This document shows positions 36,737 to 44,206 of a DNA stretch of 64,000 nucleotides, piece by piece. The position numbers and the translations under genes were made by a program. Every line of letters starts with the position of its first letter. Positions within the stretch are counted from its first letter, which is position 1. This stretch comes from CAXMQZ01 sp963707075. Its GTDB lineage: Bacteria; Acidobacteriota; Thermoanaerobaculia; Multivoradales; JAHEKO01. Location: contig CAVPOX010000002.1 in NCBI GenBank assembly GCA_963707075.1, positions 1-64,000 of the forward strand, in the 5' to 3' direction. Below the pieces are notes generated by a model. It was not told where the DNA came from. It ran no database searches and saw only the letters and a program-made list of their open reading frames with translations.

Positions 36737-39274
36737 GTGACTATGATGGACGTGATGCGTCGCCGAGCTGGGGCGACCGAGGTCCTCCTGGGGTTCGGTC
36801 TGCTCGCGTTTCTGGTTGCCGGGCTGTCGATCGTGGACATGTTCCTGCCTCGCCCCTATGACGGCGTGGTCCTCGAATCCGACACTCCCGGCCGCCTGAC
36901 CGTTCGTCGAGTCGTCCCCGGCAGCGGGGCCGAGAAAGCAGGCATCCGAGCCGGGGACCGGATCGTGGGTATCGATCGCAGCATCCTGCGTTCGCCAACT
37001 CACGCAGCCAAGCTCCTCCATGAGCACGACATCGGCGAAACCGTCCCCTACCTGGTGCGACGCTACAACCAGGTCAAGGAAGTCGAGGTTGAAATGGGGC
37101 GACGCCGCATTGGCAGCCCCGCCTTCGTCTACGCCTGCCTTCTGGGTTTCGCTTTCTTCTTTGTCGGCCTCTTCGTGCTGCGGCGTCAACCGCGCCTGCG
37201 AGCGGCACAGATCTTCTTCCTGCTCTGCCTCCTCTTCCTGCTTTTCCTGGTCTGCCGTCTCCGCCCTGCCAGCTACTCTTTGTTCGACAGCTTCATCCTG
37301 GGGGCAGGTACCGTGGCTCTCCTGTTCTTGCCCGCCTCGTTTCTCCATTTCTTCCTGATCTTTCCCAGGCCGATCCCCTTGCGCCCGGACGAGGACCATC
37401 CGGCTTACCGAAGCCGACGGTTGGTGTGGCTCGCGACGCTGGCGATCATCTACCTGATTCCTCCCCTGGTGCTGTTGGTCGGCCTCCAGCAGAGCCAGTG
37501 GCAGCGCTATGAACTCGAGCTGATCAGCGGCGCACCCGTTGCCAACTGGTGGGTCCTGGCGGTCTACGTCTTGCTCGGCCTGGCGGCGTTGGCCTACAAC
37601 GCCTATCGCCTGGATGATCCCAAACAGAGGCGAGGTGCCGCGCTGGTTCTAGTCGGCGCTGTCTTCGGCCTGATTCCGTTTCTCGTCACCGCTGTCGCCT
37701 TCCCGTCCTTCCTGCATACCGAGAAGTTCCTGTTCTACGGCGTCGCCCCTCTCATTCTGGTACCGCTGACTTTCGCCTTCGCCATTGCCCGATTTCAACT
37801 ACTCGACATCCGGATCATCCTGCAAAAGAGTCTGCTCTACACCATCACGACGGCGGTCGTCACCGGCCTCTACGCACTCGGCATCACACTGTTCAACTAC
37901 GTCGCCAAGGACACCGAGCTCGCCGACTCACCCTTCTTCCCCATCATCTTCGCCCTCGTCATCGTGCTCCTCTTCGAGCCCGTACGACGAAGCATCCAGG
38001 TCTGGGTCGATCGCTTTTTCTTTGCTGAAAGAGGGCGTCTGGAGATGGCAATTCGGGGCCTCTCCCAGGCGGTCACCGCCCAGGTCGATCTGGGTGGTGT
38101 GGTTCGTGATCTCGTCGAACAGCTTCCGCGCGTCCTGGGCCTGCATTTTGCCGGTCTCTACCTCGTGCGAGAGTCCAGGCTCGAGCGCGAAGCGGGCCCC
38201 GAAAGCCTTCCCGGGGTCTTGCCGCTTCTTTCCGAGCTCCACGAGCCCGGTGCCTGGCTTAGTCGTCTCATTCCTCTGGATTCCCTCTCGGACGCCGATG
38301 CGGAATCGCGAGAGAGACGACGTCTCACCGATCAGCTCAGGGCTGCGGGTGTAGAAGCGATCGGTGAGCTGGCCTCTCCCAGGCGTCCAATCGGCATCAT
38401 CGTGCTCTCCGGCAAGGTCGGGCAGATGCCGCTCGACTCCACCGAAATCGAGCTTCTCGACAGCCTGTTGCATCAGGTTGCAATGACCCTTGAAACAAGC
38501 CTCCTCCTGGAGGAACGCACCCAACAGGCCGAGCTCGAGCGAGAGCTCGAAATTGCCGCCTCGGTGCAGTCCGACCTCCTGCCAGCAACGGTCAGCTTCG
38601 CCGAAGGCTGGACCGTGGCAGCCGTGTGTCGCCCCGCCAGGCACGTCGGCGGGGACTTCTTCACCGAGTTGCCCGGCCCCCGCCCTGATACCCATGCCAT
38701 GGTCTACGGCGATGTCGCTGGAAAGTCTGTCTCCGGCGCTCTGGTCATGATGGCGGCGCATGAAGCCCTGCATGCCCTGGCCATGTCGCACAAGGATCCG
38801 GAGACCCTTTTCGACCTGGCAAATCAGCGGCTCTATCGCCTGGGGCACAAGAAGAGTTTTGTGGCACTCGCCTATCTGACGGTGTCGGAGGACCTCCAGG
38901 GAATCGACTATCTCCTGGCCGGTCAGCCACAGCCGCTGATCCGGCGCCGAAATGGCACCGTCTCGGAGTTGCCACTACCCGACCATCGCCTGCCTCTTGG
39001 AGCCCTCATCAATGGTGGATACAAGACCTGTCACACGCCTGTCAGGCGGGGCGACCTGGTGCTCGGATACTCGGACGGCGTTGTCGACGCACTGTCCCCC
39101 CAGGGGGCGAGCTTCGGGATCGAACGGCTCAGTGAGGTCGTCGCTGCCGCGCCACCCCAACCTGAAGCCGTGATCGATCTCGTGGTCCAGGCCTTGAAAG
39201 AGTTCACCGAGGGCACCGAACCCTACGACGACGTCACCTTGGTCGCGATTGCCTGTGACCGGGAGGGAGTCTGA
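36737..39274 (+). CDS. PDZ - multi-TM - GAF - SpoIIE-type protein phosphatase
   Basis: An 845-residue PP2C-family Ser/Thr phosphatase. One TM helix (about 17-36) leads to an extracytoplasmic PDZ-like domain (about 45-115, VRRVVPGSGAEKAGIRAGDRIVGID). Eight or nine further TM helices (about 130-420) follow, then a GAF-like region (about 430-600) and the SpoIIE catalytic domain (about 620-840). Metal ligands are present in RHVGGDFFTEL, YGDVAGKSVSGAL, GYSDGVVDALS and PYDDVTLVAI, so it should be active. Such proteins dephosphorylate STAS anti-anti-sigma factors; the STAS gene at 59484 is a candidate partner, by inference only. The first codon is GTG at 36737, with ATGs two and three codons later. 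It overlaps the TPR gene in TGATG. The 232-base gap upstream is shared with the divergent acyl-CoA dehydrogenase gene. Confidence 0.85.
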   Translation: MTMMDVMRRRAGATEVLLGFGLLAFLVAGLSIVDMFLPRPYDGVVLESDTPGRLTVRRVVPGSGAEKAGIRAGDRIVGIDRSILRSPTHAAKLLHEHDIGETVPYLVRRYNQVKEVEVEMGRRRIGSPAFVYACLLGFAFFFVGLFVLRRQPRLRAAQIFFLLCLLFLLFLVCRLRPASYSLFDSFILGAGTVALLFLPASFLHFFLIFPRPIPLRPDEDHPAYRSRRLVWLATLAIIYLIPPLVLLVGLQQSQWQRYELELISGAPVANWWVLAVYVLLGLAALAYNAYRLDDPKQRRGAALVLVGAVFGLIPFLVTAVAFPSFLHTEKFLFYGVAPLILVPLTFAFAIARFQLLDIRIILQKSLLYTITTAVVTGLYALGITLFNYVAKDTELADSPFFPIIFALVIVLLFEPVRRSIQVWVDRFFFAERGRLEMAIRGLSQAVTAQVDLGGVVRDLVEQLPRVLGLHFAGLYLVRESRLEREAGPESLPGVLPLLSELHEPGAWLSRLIPLDSLSDADAESRERRRLTDQLRAAGVEAIGELASPRRPIGIIVLSGKVGQMPLDSTEIELLDSLLHQVAMTLETSLLLEERTQQAELERELEIAASVQSDLLPATVSFAEGWTVAAVCRPARHVGGDFFTELPGPRPDTHAMVYGDVAGKSVSGALVMMAAHEALHALAMSHKDPETLFDLANQRLYRLGHKKSFVALAYLTVSEDLQGIDYLLAGQPQPLIRRRNGTVSELPLPDHRLPLGALINGGYKTCHTPVRRGDLVLGYSDGVVDALSPQGASFGIERLSEVVAAAPPQPEAVIDLVVQALKEFTEGTEPYDDVTLVAIACDREGV

Positions 39275-40617
39275 TGCGAAATCTACTGATCGTTCTGTTC
39301 ATCGTCCTGCTCACCGCCGGGGCAGCCCTGCTGGTCTTCTCCAGAGAACCCGAATGGAGCACCCGTTCGCCGGAGGCGCTGCTCGAGTTCGAGCTGGGTC
39401 TCGATGCGCGCATGAAGATGTACCTCGACGAGGCCGGTGCGCATTTCGAGCGGGCGCTGGAGCTCGACCCCGATTTCGTCGCTGCCAAGCTGATCTATCG
39501 CGGGTGCTGCGTCGACCACGAAACCCGCAAGACGATGATCGAAGAGTTGCGGAATGTCGAGACCGGGGGCCTCACGGACCGCGAGAAGTTCATGCTGGCT
39601 TACGACATCGCCGACGCCGACCGGGAGTGGGATGCGAGGGATCGGCTGCTCGACCGGTACCTCGACAAGCACCCCAAAGATCCTTTCGCTCTCTGGATGT
39701 ATGCCTCTCAGGCCTGGGAAGATACCGACTTGACCGAGGCCGAGCAGCGCTACCAACGCCTCCTCGAGGTCGACCCCAACTGGGTTCAGGCACAGAATCG
39801 GCTGGGCTATATCGCCATGGCGCAGGGCCGATTCGACGAGGCGGAGCAGCTTTTCGAAACCTACAATTACCTTGCCCCCGACCAGGCCAACCCTCACGAC
39901 TCCCTGGGTGAGCTACTCACCCTGGTCGGACGCTATGCGGAAGCACGCAAGGAGCTCGAGAAAGCCCTGGCCATCAAACCCGACTTCTGCGCCTCGTATC
40001 GGCACTTGTTGATGATTGCCATCCTCGAAGGTTCTATCGATGTCGCCGATACGGTTGTCGAGCGTGCCTCCGAACACTGCGGCGAACGTGATCTCGCCGA
40101 GATGACCTGCCAGGCTCGGGTCTGGAGTGACTTCTTCGAATGCAATTTCGAGGGACCCTGGCAGGAAGGCCGCGAAACATGCAACAAGCTCTCTGGGGAC
40201 TTCAGCTTCATTCACCATCGGATGGAGCTCCTCACCGGTCGCCGGGAAGAGGCGCTGGCCCGTGAGGAGCGAATCCGGCAAGAGATCGCTCAGGTCGAAG
40301 AGGAAACAGGGCGATCTTTCGCCTATCCACGGGGCTTTCTGCACTATATGGAGGGCGCCCGCCTGGCCATCGACCGAGACTACTCTGCCGCGGCTGCCCG
40401 TTTCGATGAGGCCGACGCCAACCTGCTCTATTGGTTCGAGGGCCAGGGGATCCTCAAGCTCTACAATCGGCTCCACCTCGCCTACGCCCTGGAAAAGGCG
40501 GGACACGAGGAGGAGGCCCGCCAGGTGATCGCCAGGGTCGAGGCGGTCAACCCGGAGTTCGCCCACGCCTACTCGGCGATCAAGAGCGTTCTTGGTGAAG
40601 GCTGCCAGCCCGAGTAG
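39274..40617 (+). CDS. Membrane-anchored TPR-repeat protein
   Basis: A 447-residue protein with one N-terminal hydrophobic helix (LLIVLFIVLLTAGAALLVFS) and several TPR units: AGAHFERALELDPDFVAAKL near residue 48, AEQRYQRLLEVDPNWVQAQN near 155 and AEARKELEKALAIKPDFCAS near 218. The ATG overlaps the stop of the SpoIIE phosphatase gene by one base, so translation is coupled and the proteins likely work together, perhaps with the TPRs outside the membrane bringing a ligand or partner to the PDZ domain. No enzymatic motif is visible. Confidence 0.82.
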   Translation: MRNLLIVLFIVLLTAGAALLVFSREPEWSTRSPEALLEFELGLDARMKMYLDEAGAHFERALELDPDFVAAKLIYRGCCVDHETRKTMIEELRNVETGGLTDREKFMLAYDIADADREWDARDRLLDRYLDKHPKDPFALWMYASQAWEDTDLTEAEQRYQRLLEVDPNWVQAQNRLGYIAMAQGRFDEAEQLFETYNYLAPDQANPHDSLGELLTLVGRYAEARKELEKALAIKPDFCASYRHLLMIAILEGSIDVADTVVERASEHCGERDLAEMTCQARVWSDFFECNFEGPWQEGRETCNKLSGDFSFIHHRMELLTGRREEALAREERIRQEIAQVEEETGRSFAYPRGFLHYMEGARLAIDRDYSAAAARFDEADANLLYWFEGQGILKLYNRLHLAYALEKAGHEEEARQVIARVEAVNPEFAHAYSAIKSVLGEGCQPE

Positions 40618-40643
40618 ACTGGGGGGCGGAGGGCGGCACCATC

Positions 40644-41540
40644 ATGGGCAACCACAGTCTACTCGGCACAATCGGCAACACACCGTTGATCCAGCTACAA
40701 CGGTCGAGCCCCAATCCGAATGTCCGGATCTGGGCCAAGCTGGAGCTGGCCAACCCCAGCGGCTCTCTGAAGGACCGTATCGCCCTCTACATGATCGAAG
40801 CCGCCGAGGCACGGGGTGAGCTGGAGCCCGGGATGACGATCGTGGAAGCCACCAGTGGCAACACCGGGATCGCGCTCGGCATGGTGGCCGCGGTCAAGGG
40901 CTATCGTCTGAAGCTCTTCATGCTGGAGAACAAGACGCTGGAAAGGCGCAAGATGTTGCGCTTCTGGGGAGCCGACCTGGTGCTGACCACCAAGGACGAT
41001 CCCGACAGTCACATCTTCAGCGCCCAGGAGCTCGTTGCCGCGCAACCCGGGGCCTACTTTTATATCAACCAGAACGAAAACGCTGACAATATTCAAGCCC
41101 ATCGCCAGGGCACGACCGACGAGATCGTCCGTGATCTCGATGGCGAGGTCTCGGCCTTCGTCGCCGGATTCGGCACCGGCGGCACCCTGATGGGAGCGGC
41201 CCACTTCTTCCGCGAGCAGGGAATCGGCGCACGCATCGTCGCGGTCGAGCCCGGAGGGCAACCGCGAGCCAAGATCGACGGCCTCAAACACAGCTCGGAG
41301 GCCTATCAGCCCCTGATCTACGATCGCTCCCTGATCGATGAAACGATCGAGGTTCCCGAGGACGCCGCTTATCGCACGACCCGCGAAATCGCCACTCGCG
41401 AAGGGATTATCGCGGGACTGAGCTCCGGCGCCAGTCTGTGGGCGGCGCAGCAGCTGGCAACCCGGATGGAAGCCGGCAACATCGTGGTGATTCTCGGCGA
41501 CCGAGGCGAACGGTATTTCAGCACCCGCCTGTTCGACTGA
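40644..41540 (+). CDS. cysM: Cysteine synthase (O-acetylserine sulfhydrylase B type)
   Basis: A PLP enzyme making cysteine from O-acetylserine and sulfide or thiosulfate. The 298-residue length and sequence match CysM. The PLP lysine is Lys43 in NPSGSLKDRIA, the substrate loop is EATSGNTGIALG, and the phosphate-binding loop is GFGTGGTLMG. The C-terminal GLSSGASLWAA and VVILGDRGERYFS are also typical. The ATG follows a GGGCGGAGGGC stretch. It lies 26 bases after the TPR gene and is convergent with the PQQ-propeller gene, only 23 bases away. Confidence 0.95.
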   Translation: MGNHSLLGTIGNTPLIQLQRSSPNPNVRIWAKLELANPSGSLKDRIALYMIEAAEARGELEPGMTIVEATSGNTGIALGMVAAVKGYRLKLFMLENKTLERRKMLRFWGADLVLTTKDDPDSHIFSAQELVAAQPGAYFYINQNENADNIQAHRQGTTDEIVRDLDGEVSAFVAGFGTGGTLMGAAHFFREQGIGARIVAVEPGGQPRAKIDGLKHSSEAYQPLIYDRSLIDETIEVPEDAAYRTTREIATREGIIAGLSSGASLWAAQQLATRMEAGNIVVILGDRGERYFSTRLFD

Positions 41541-41563
41541 GTCAAGTCGAGTCGAGCTGCGGG

Positions 41564-42946
41564 CTACTGTGGGGGCTGTGGGCTACCGATCGCCAGCAGA
41601 TGTTCCCGTGTCCGGAAGTACAACACTCCAGCCGAGATCGCTGGCGTGGCCATGGTCACCTCTCCGGTCGAAGCTTGGGCCAACAGTTCGTAGTCGGTTC
41701 CGGCGCCGACAACGTACACATCCCCCATCTCGCTCGTCAGATAGATCTTGCCATCCGCTGCAACCGGTGAGGCCGAGAACCCGGTATTGCCTGTGCCGAG
41801 CCTGACCTTGTAGTGCTCCTCACCACTGCGAGCGTCATAGCAAAAGAAGGTGCCGTTGTCGCGCAGCACATACAGCTCACCGCCGACCACGATCGGGGTG
41901 GGCATGTACGCCCCATCCCGCCACTTTCCCCAAGCGACGAACTCGTTCGAGGTGGCATCCTCGCTCAGGGAGACATCCCCCTGCGCCGCGGTGCGAATGG
42001 CGAAAATCGGATTGTTCGTCCCGTGCGAATTGGTGATGAAGATGAGATCGTGAGCCACGATGGGCGTCGGCACGGGGATGTCCCCACCGCCTGTGAACGA
42101 CCAGACCTCCTCACCTGTCTCGAGATCGTAGCCACCACTGTGCTGCCAACCATTGACCGCCACCCGAATGGAGTCCCCGACCTCGTAGATCGTCGGTGAG
42201 GACCAGGTGGGGACCTCCTCGCGTGGCGTCCGCCAGAGCTCGGTGCCATCACGAACATCCAGAGCCGCGATGAAGTCCTCCGCCAGAACATCGACCTGGA
42301 TGACGACCTTGCCGTCGTGAATCACCGGCGAGCTGCCAAAACCCCACTGCGCCGTGGGTGCCAGGTAGAAGCCAGCATCGAGAACTCCGAAGTCCTTCTG
42401 CCATTTCAAGGTCCCATCGAGGTCGTAGGCATACAACCCCTCGGAGCCAAAAAAGGCCACCAGATACCGACCATCCGTCGCCGGAGTCGAGTTGGCATGT
42501 GTCGACTTGGTATGTCGTTTCACTCGCGGAATCCCGGAATGCGCTACGCGTTGCCACAGGCCTTCGCCACTGGATTTGTCGAGGCAACTGACGGTCCACT
42601 GGTACGAGCCTTCGTCCTCGACCGACTCGATATCACCATAGAGTCCGACCTTGAGCGCCGGCTCACCTCCCTCGCGCACCGCGCTGGTGACGCAGATGCG
42701 ATCCCCCCAGATGATCGGGCTCGAATGGGAGAGTCCGGGGATCGGCGTCTTCCACAACACGTTCTTGCCACTTTCGAGATCCCATGCGGTCGGGGTCGCA
42801 TGGCCGTGAGCAACGCCGGAGGCCATCGAGCCGCGAAACGACGGCCAATTGCCGTGGTCTTGCGCCCAACCAGGGGGCGCAACACTGACCAGTCCGCCAA
42901 TCGCCAGCGCCAGAGCGACTGCAGGCCCGCAAGACAAAGGATGCAT
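41564..42946 (-). CDS. Secreted PQQ-binding-like beta-propeller protein
   Basis: About 460 residues. A signal peptide (ALALAIGGLVSVAPPGWAQ) is followed by a repeat architecture of Trp/Gly-rich blades typical of PQQ-like propellers (BamB/quinoprotein fold): for example NWPSFRGSMASGVAHG, VLWKTPIPGLSHSSPIIWGD, LWRTPREEVPTWSSPTIYEV and GEEVWSFTGGG. It lacks a dehydrogenase active site that I can see. The WPxFRG opening is common in planctomycetal and acidobacterial secreted proteins. The ATG at 42946 was chosen for its GAGGAGG site and signal peptide; the longer frame adds 58 residues of poor sequence. It is divergent from the DUF2911 gene across a gap of about 100 bases. Confidence 0.87.
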   Translation of the reverse strand: MHPLSCGPAVALALAIGGLVSVAPPGWAQDHGNWPSFRGSMASGVAHGHATPTAWDLESGKNVLWKTPIPGLSHSSPIIWGDRICVTSAVREGGEPALKVGLYGDIESVEDEGSYQWTVSCLDKSSGEGLWQRVAHSGIPRVKRHTKSTHANSTPATDGRYLVAFFGSEGLYAYDLDGTLKWQKDFGVLDAGFYLAPTAQWGFGSSPVIHDGKVVIQVDVLAEDFIAALDVRDGTELWRTPREEVPTWSSPTIYEVGDSIRVAVNGWQHSGGYDLETGEEVWSFTGGGDIPVPTPIVAHDLIFITNSHGTNNPIFAIRTAAQGDVSLSEDATSNEFVAWGKWRDGAYMPTPIVVGGELYVLRDNGTFFCYDARSGEEHYKVRLGTGNTGFSASPVAADGKIYLTSEMGDVYVVGAGTDYELLAQASTGEVTMATPAISAGVLYFRTREHLLAIGSPQPPQ

Positions 42947-43044
42947 CGCCGGATCCTCCTCAGAGTTCTGTCGCCTCATCATATTCCATACATTGTCTCG
43001 ACTCGGTGTATGCTTTCCATGCTGACAAACGACGGAGGTTACCG

Positions 43045-43578
43045 ATGCAACGGATGGCAAAAGGATTGGCAGTGGTGTTGACGCTGGGAATGACCCTCGT
43101 CGTGACCCCCGTGTGGGCACAGCGAGGTGACGACTCCAAGCGGCTGAGCAAGAACGGCAAGACTGAGGCCACCATCGACGGAGTCGATGTGGTGGTCGAA
43201 TTCGGCCGACCGAGTGTCAAAGATCGGAAGGTCTGGGGTGGTCTCGTGCCTTATGACCGCATCTGGCGCACGGGTGCAGACGAATGCACGACCATCACCC
43301 TGTCGGACGATGTCACCGTCGAGGGGCAGACGCTCCCGGCCGGCACCTATGGGCTCTTCACGATTCCAGGCGAAGAAGCATGGACTGTCGTCTTCAATAC
43401 TGTCGCGGATCAATGGGGTTCTTTCAACTACGACGAGTCGAAGGACGCGCTGAGAGTGCAAGTGATGCCCCGTTCTGCAGACTTTGTCGAAACCCTCGAC
43501 TTCGAGATCGCAGACTCCGAAGTCACCCTGCGGTGGGAGGAGCTGGCCGTGCCTTTCTCCCTGGCTGCTGCCCGCTAG
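43045..43578 (+). CDS. DUF2911 secreted protein
   Basis: About 177 residues with a signal peptide (LAVVLTLGMTLVVTPVWAQ). The domain shows the DUF2911 pattern VVVEFGRPSVKDRKVWGGLV, PYDRIWRTGADECTTI and AGTYGLFTIPGEEAWTVVFN. No biochemical role is established for the family as far as I know; it is common in Bacteroidota and Acidobacteriota and presumably periplasmic. The ATG at 43045 follows GGAGG by six bases; the longer GTG start would precede the signal peptide with 13 charged residues. It is followed by an HD-domain gene after 16 bases. Confidence 0.88.
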   Translation: MQRMAKGLAVVLTLGMTLVVTPVWAQRGDDSKRLSKNGKTEATIDGVDVVVEFGRPSVKDRKVWGGLVPYDRIWRTGADECTTITLSDDVTVEGQTLPAGTYGLFTIPGEEAWTVVFNTVADQWGSFNYDESKDALRVQVMPRSADFVETLDFEIADSEVTLRWEELAVPFSLAAAR

Positions 43579-43594
43579 GCGGCGGCCGGACCTG

Positions 43595-44191
43595 ATGGAT
43601 CCAGCCAACACGACACCCAGGTTGGCAGCAGCATTCGCCTATGCCGAGCAGGTCCACCGTGGTCAGACTCGCAAGAAGACCAGGGCACCGGCCCTCAGCC
43701 ATCTCATGGCAGTGGCTTCGCTGGTACTGGAAAACGGTGGTGATGAGGACGAGGCGATTGCCGCCCTTCTTCACGACGCTCCGGAAGACTGTCAGGGCGC
43801 CGAAACACTGAGGGAAATCGACGTTCGCTTCGGCGATCGCGTCGCCCAGATCGTCCTGGGTTGCACCGATTCCCTGCAAAGCCCCAAGCCGCCATGGCAA
43901 GAGCGCAAGTCACACTACATCGCTCGTCTTCCCGCCGCCGACGAATCGACCCTCTTGGTCTCGCTCGCCGACAAGGTTCACAACGTCGGTTCACTGGTGG
44001 TCGGTTACCGGCAGCTCGGGGAAGAGCTCTGGGATCGGTTCTCCGCCACTCGTGATCAGAGCCTTTGGTACTACGAGTCTCTGTTGGCAGTCTTCCAGAG
44101 GGCCGGTATCCATCGGTGCGCTACGCTGGTGGAAGAGCTGGAACGCTCTCTGGGCGAATTGCGCAAAATGATCGCAGCCGACGGCTCTTGA
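43595..44191 (+). CDS. HD-domain hydrolase, small-alarmone-hydrolase-like
   Basis: A 198-residue cytoplasmic protein. YAEQVHRGQTRKKTRAPAL with SHLMAVASLVLENGGDED and AIAALLHDAPED gives the H...HD...D pattern of the HD superfamily, in the order seen in RelA/SpoT hydrolase domains and stand-alone MESH1-like enzymes. A further conserved Asp lies in VSLADKVHNVGSLV. By analogy it may remove the 3'-pyrophosphate of (p)ppGpp, but HD proteins of this type can have other nucleotide substrates. No synthetase domain is attached. The ATG has a weak site, which suits coupling to the DUF2911 gene upstream. It is convergent with the GGDEF-EAL gene. Confidence 0.8.
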   Translation: MDPANTTPRLAAAFAYAEQVHRGQTRKKTRAPALSHLMAVASLVLENGGDEDEAIAALLHDAPEDCQGAETLREIDVRFGDRVAQIVLGCTDSLQSPKPPWQERKSHYIARLPAADESTLLVSLADKVHNVGSLVVGYRQLGEELWDRFSATRDQSLWYYESLLAVFQRAGIHRCATLVEELERSLGELRKMIAADGS

Positions 44192-44206
44192 CCCGATCCG
44201 CGTGCC

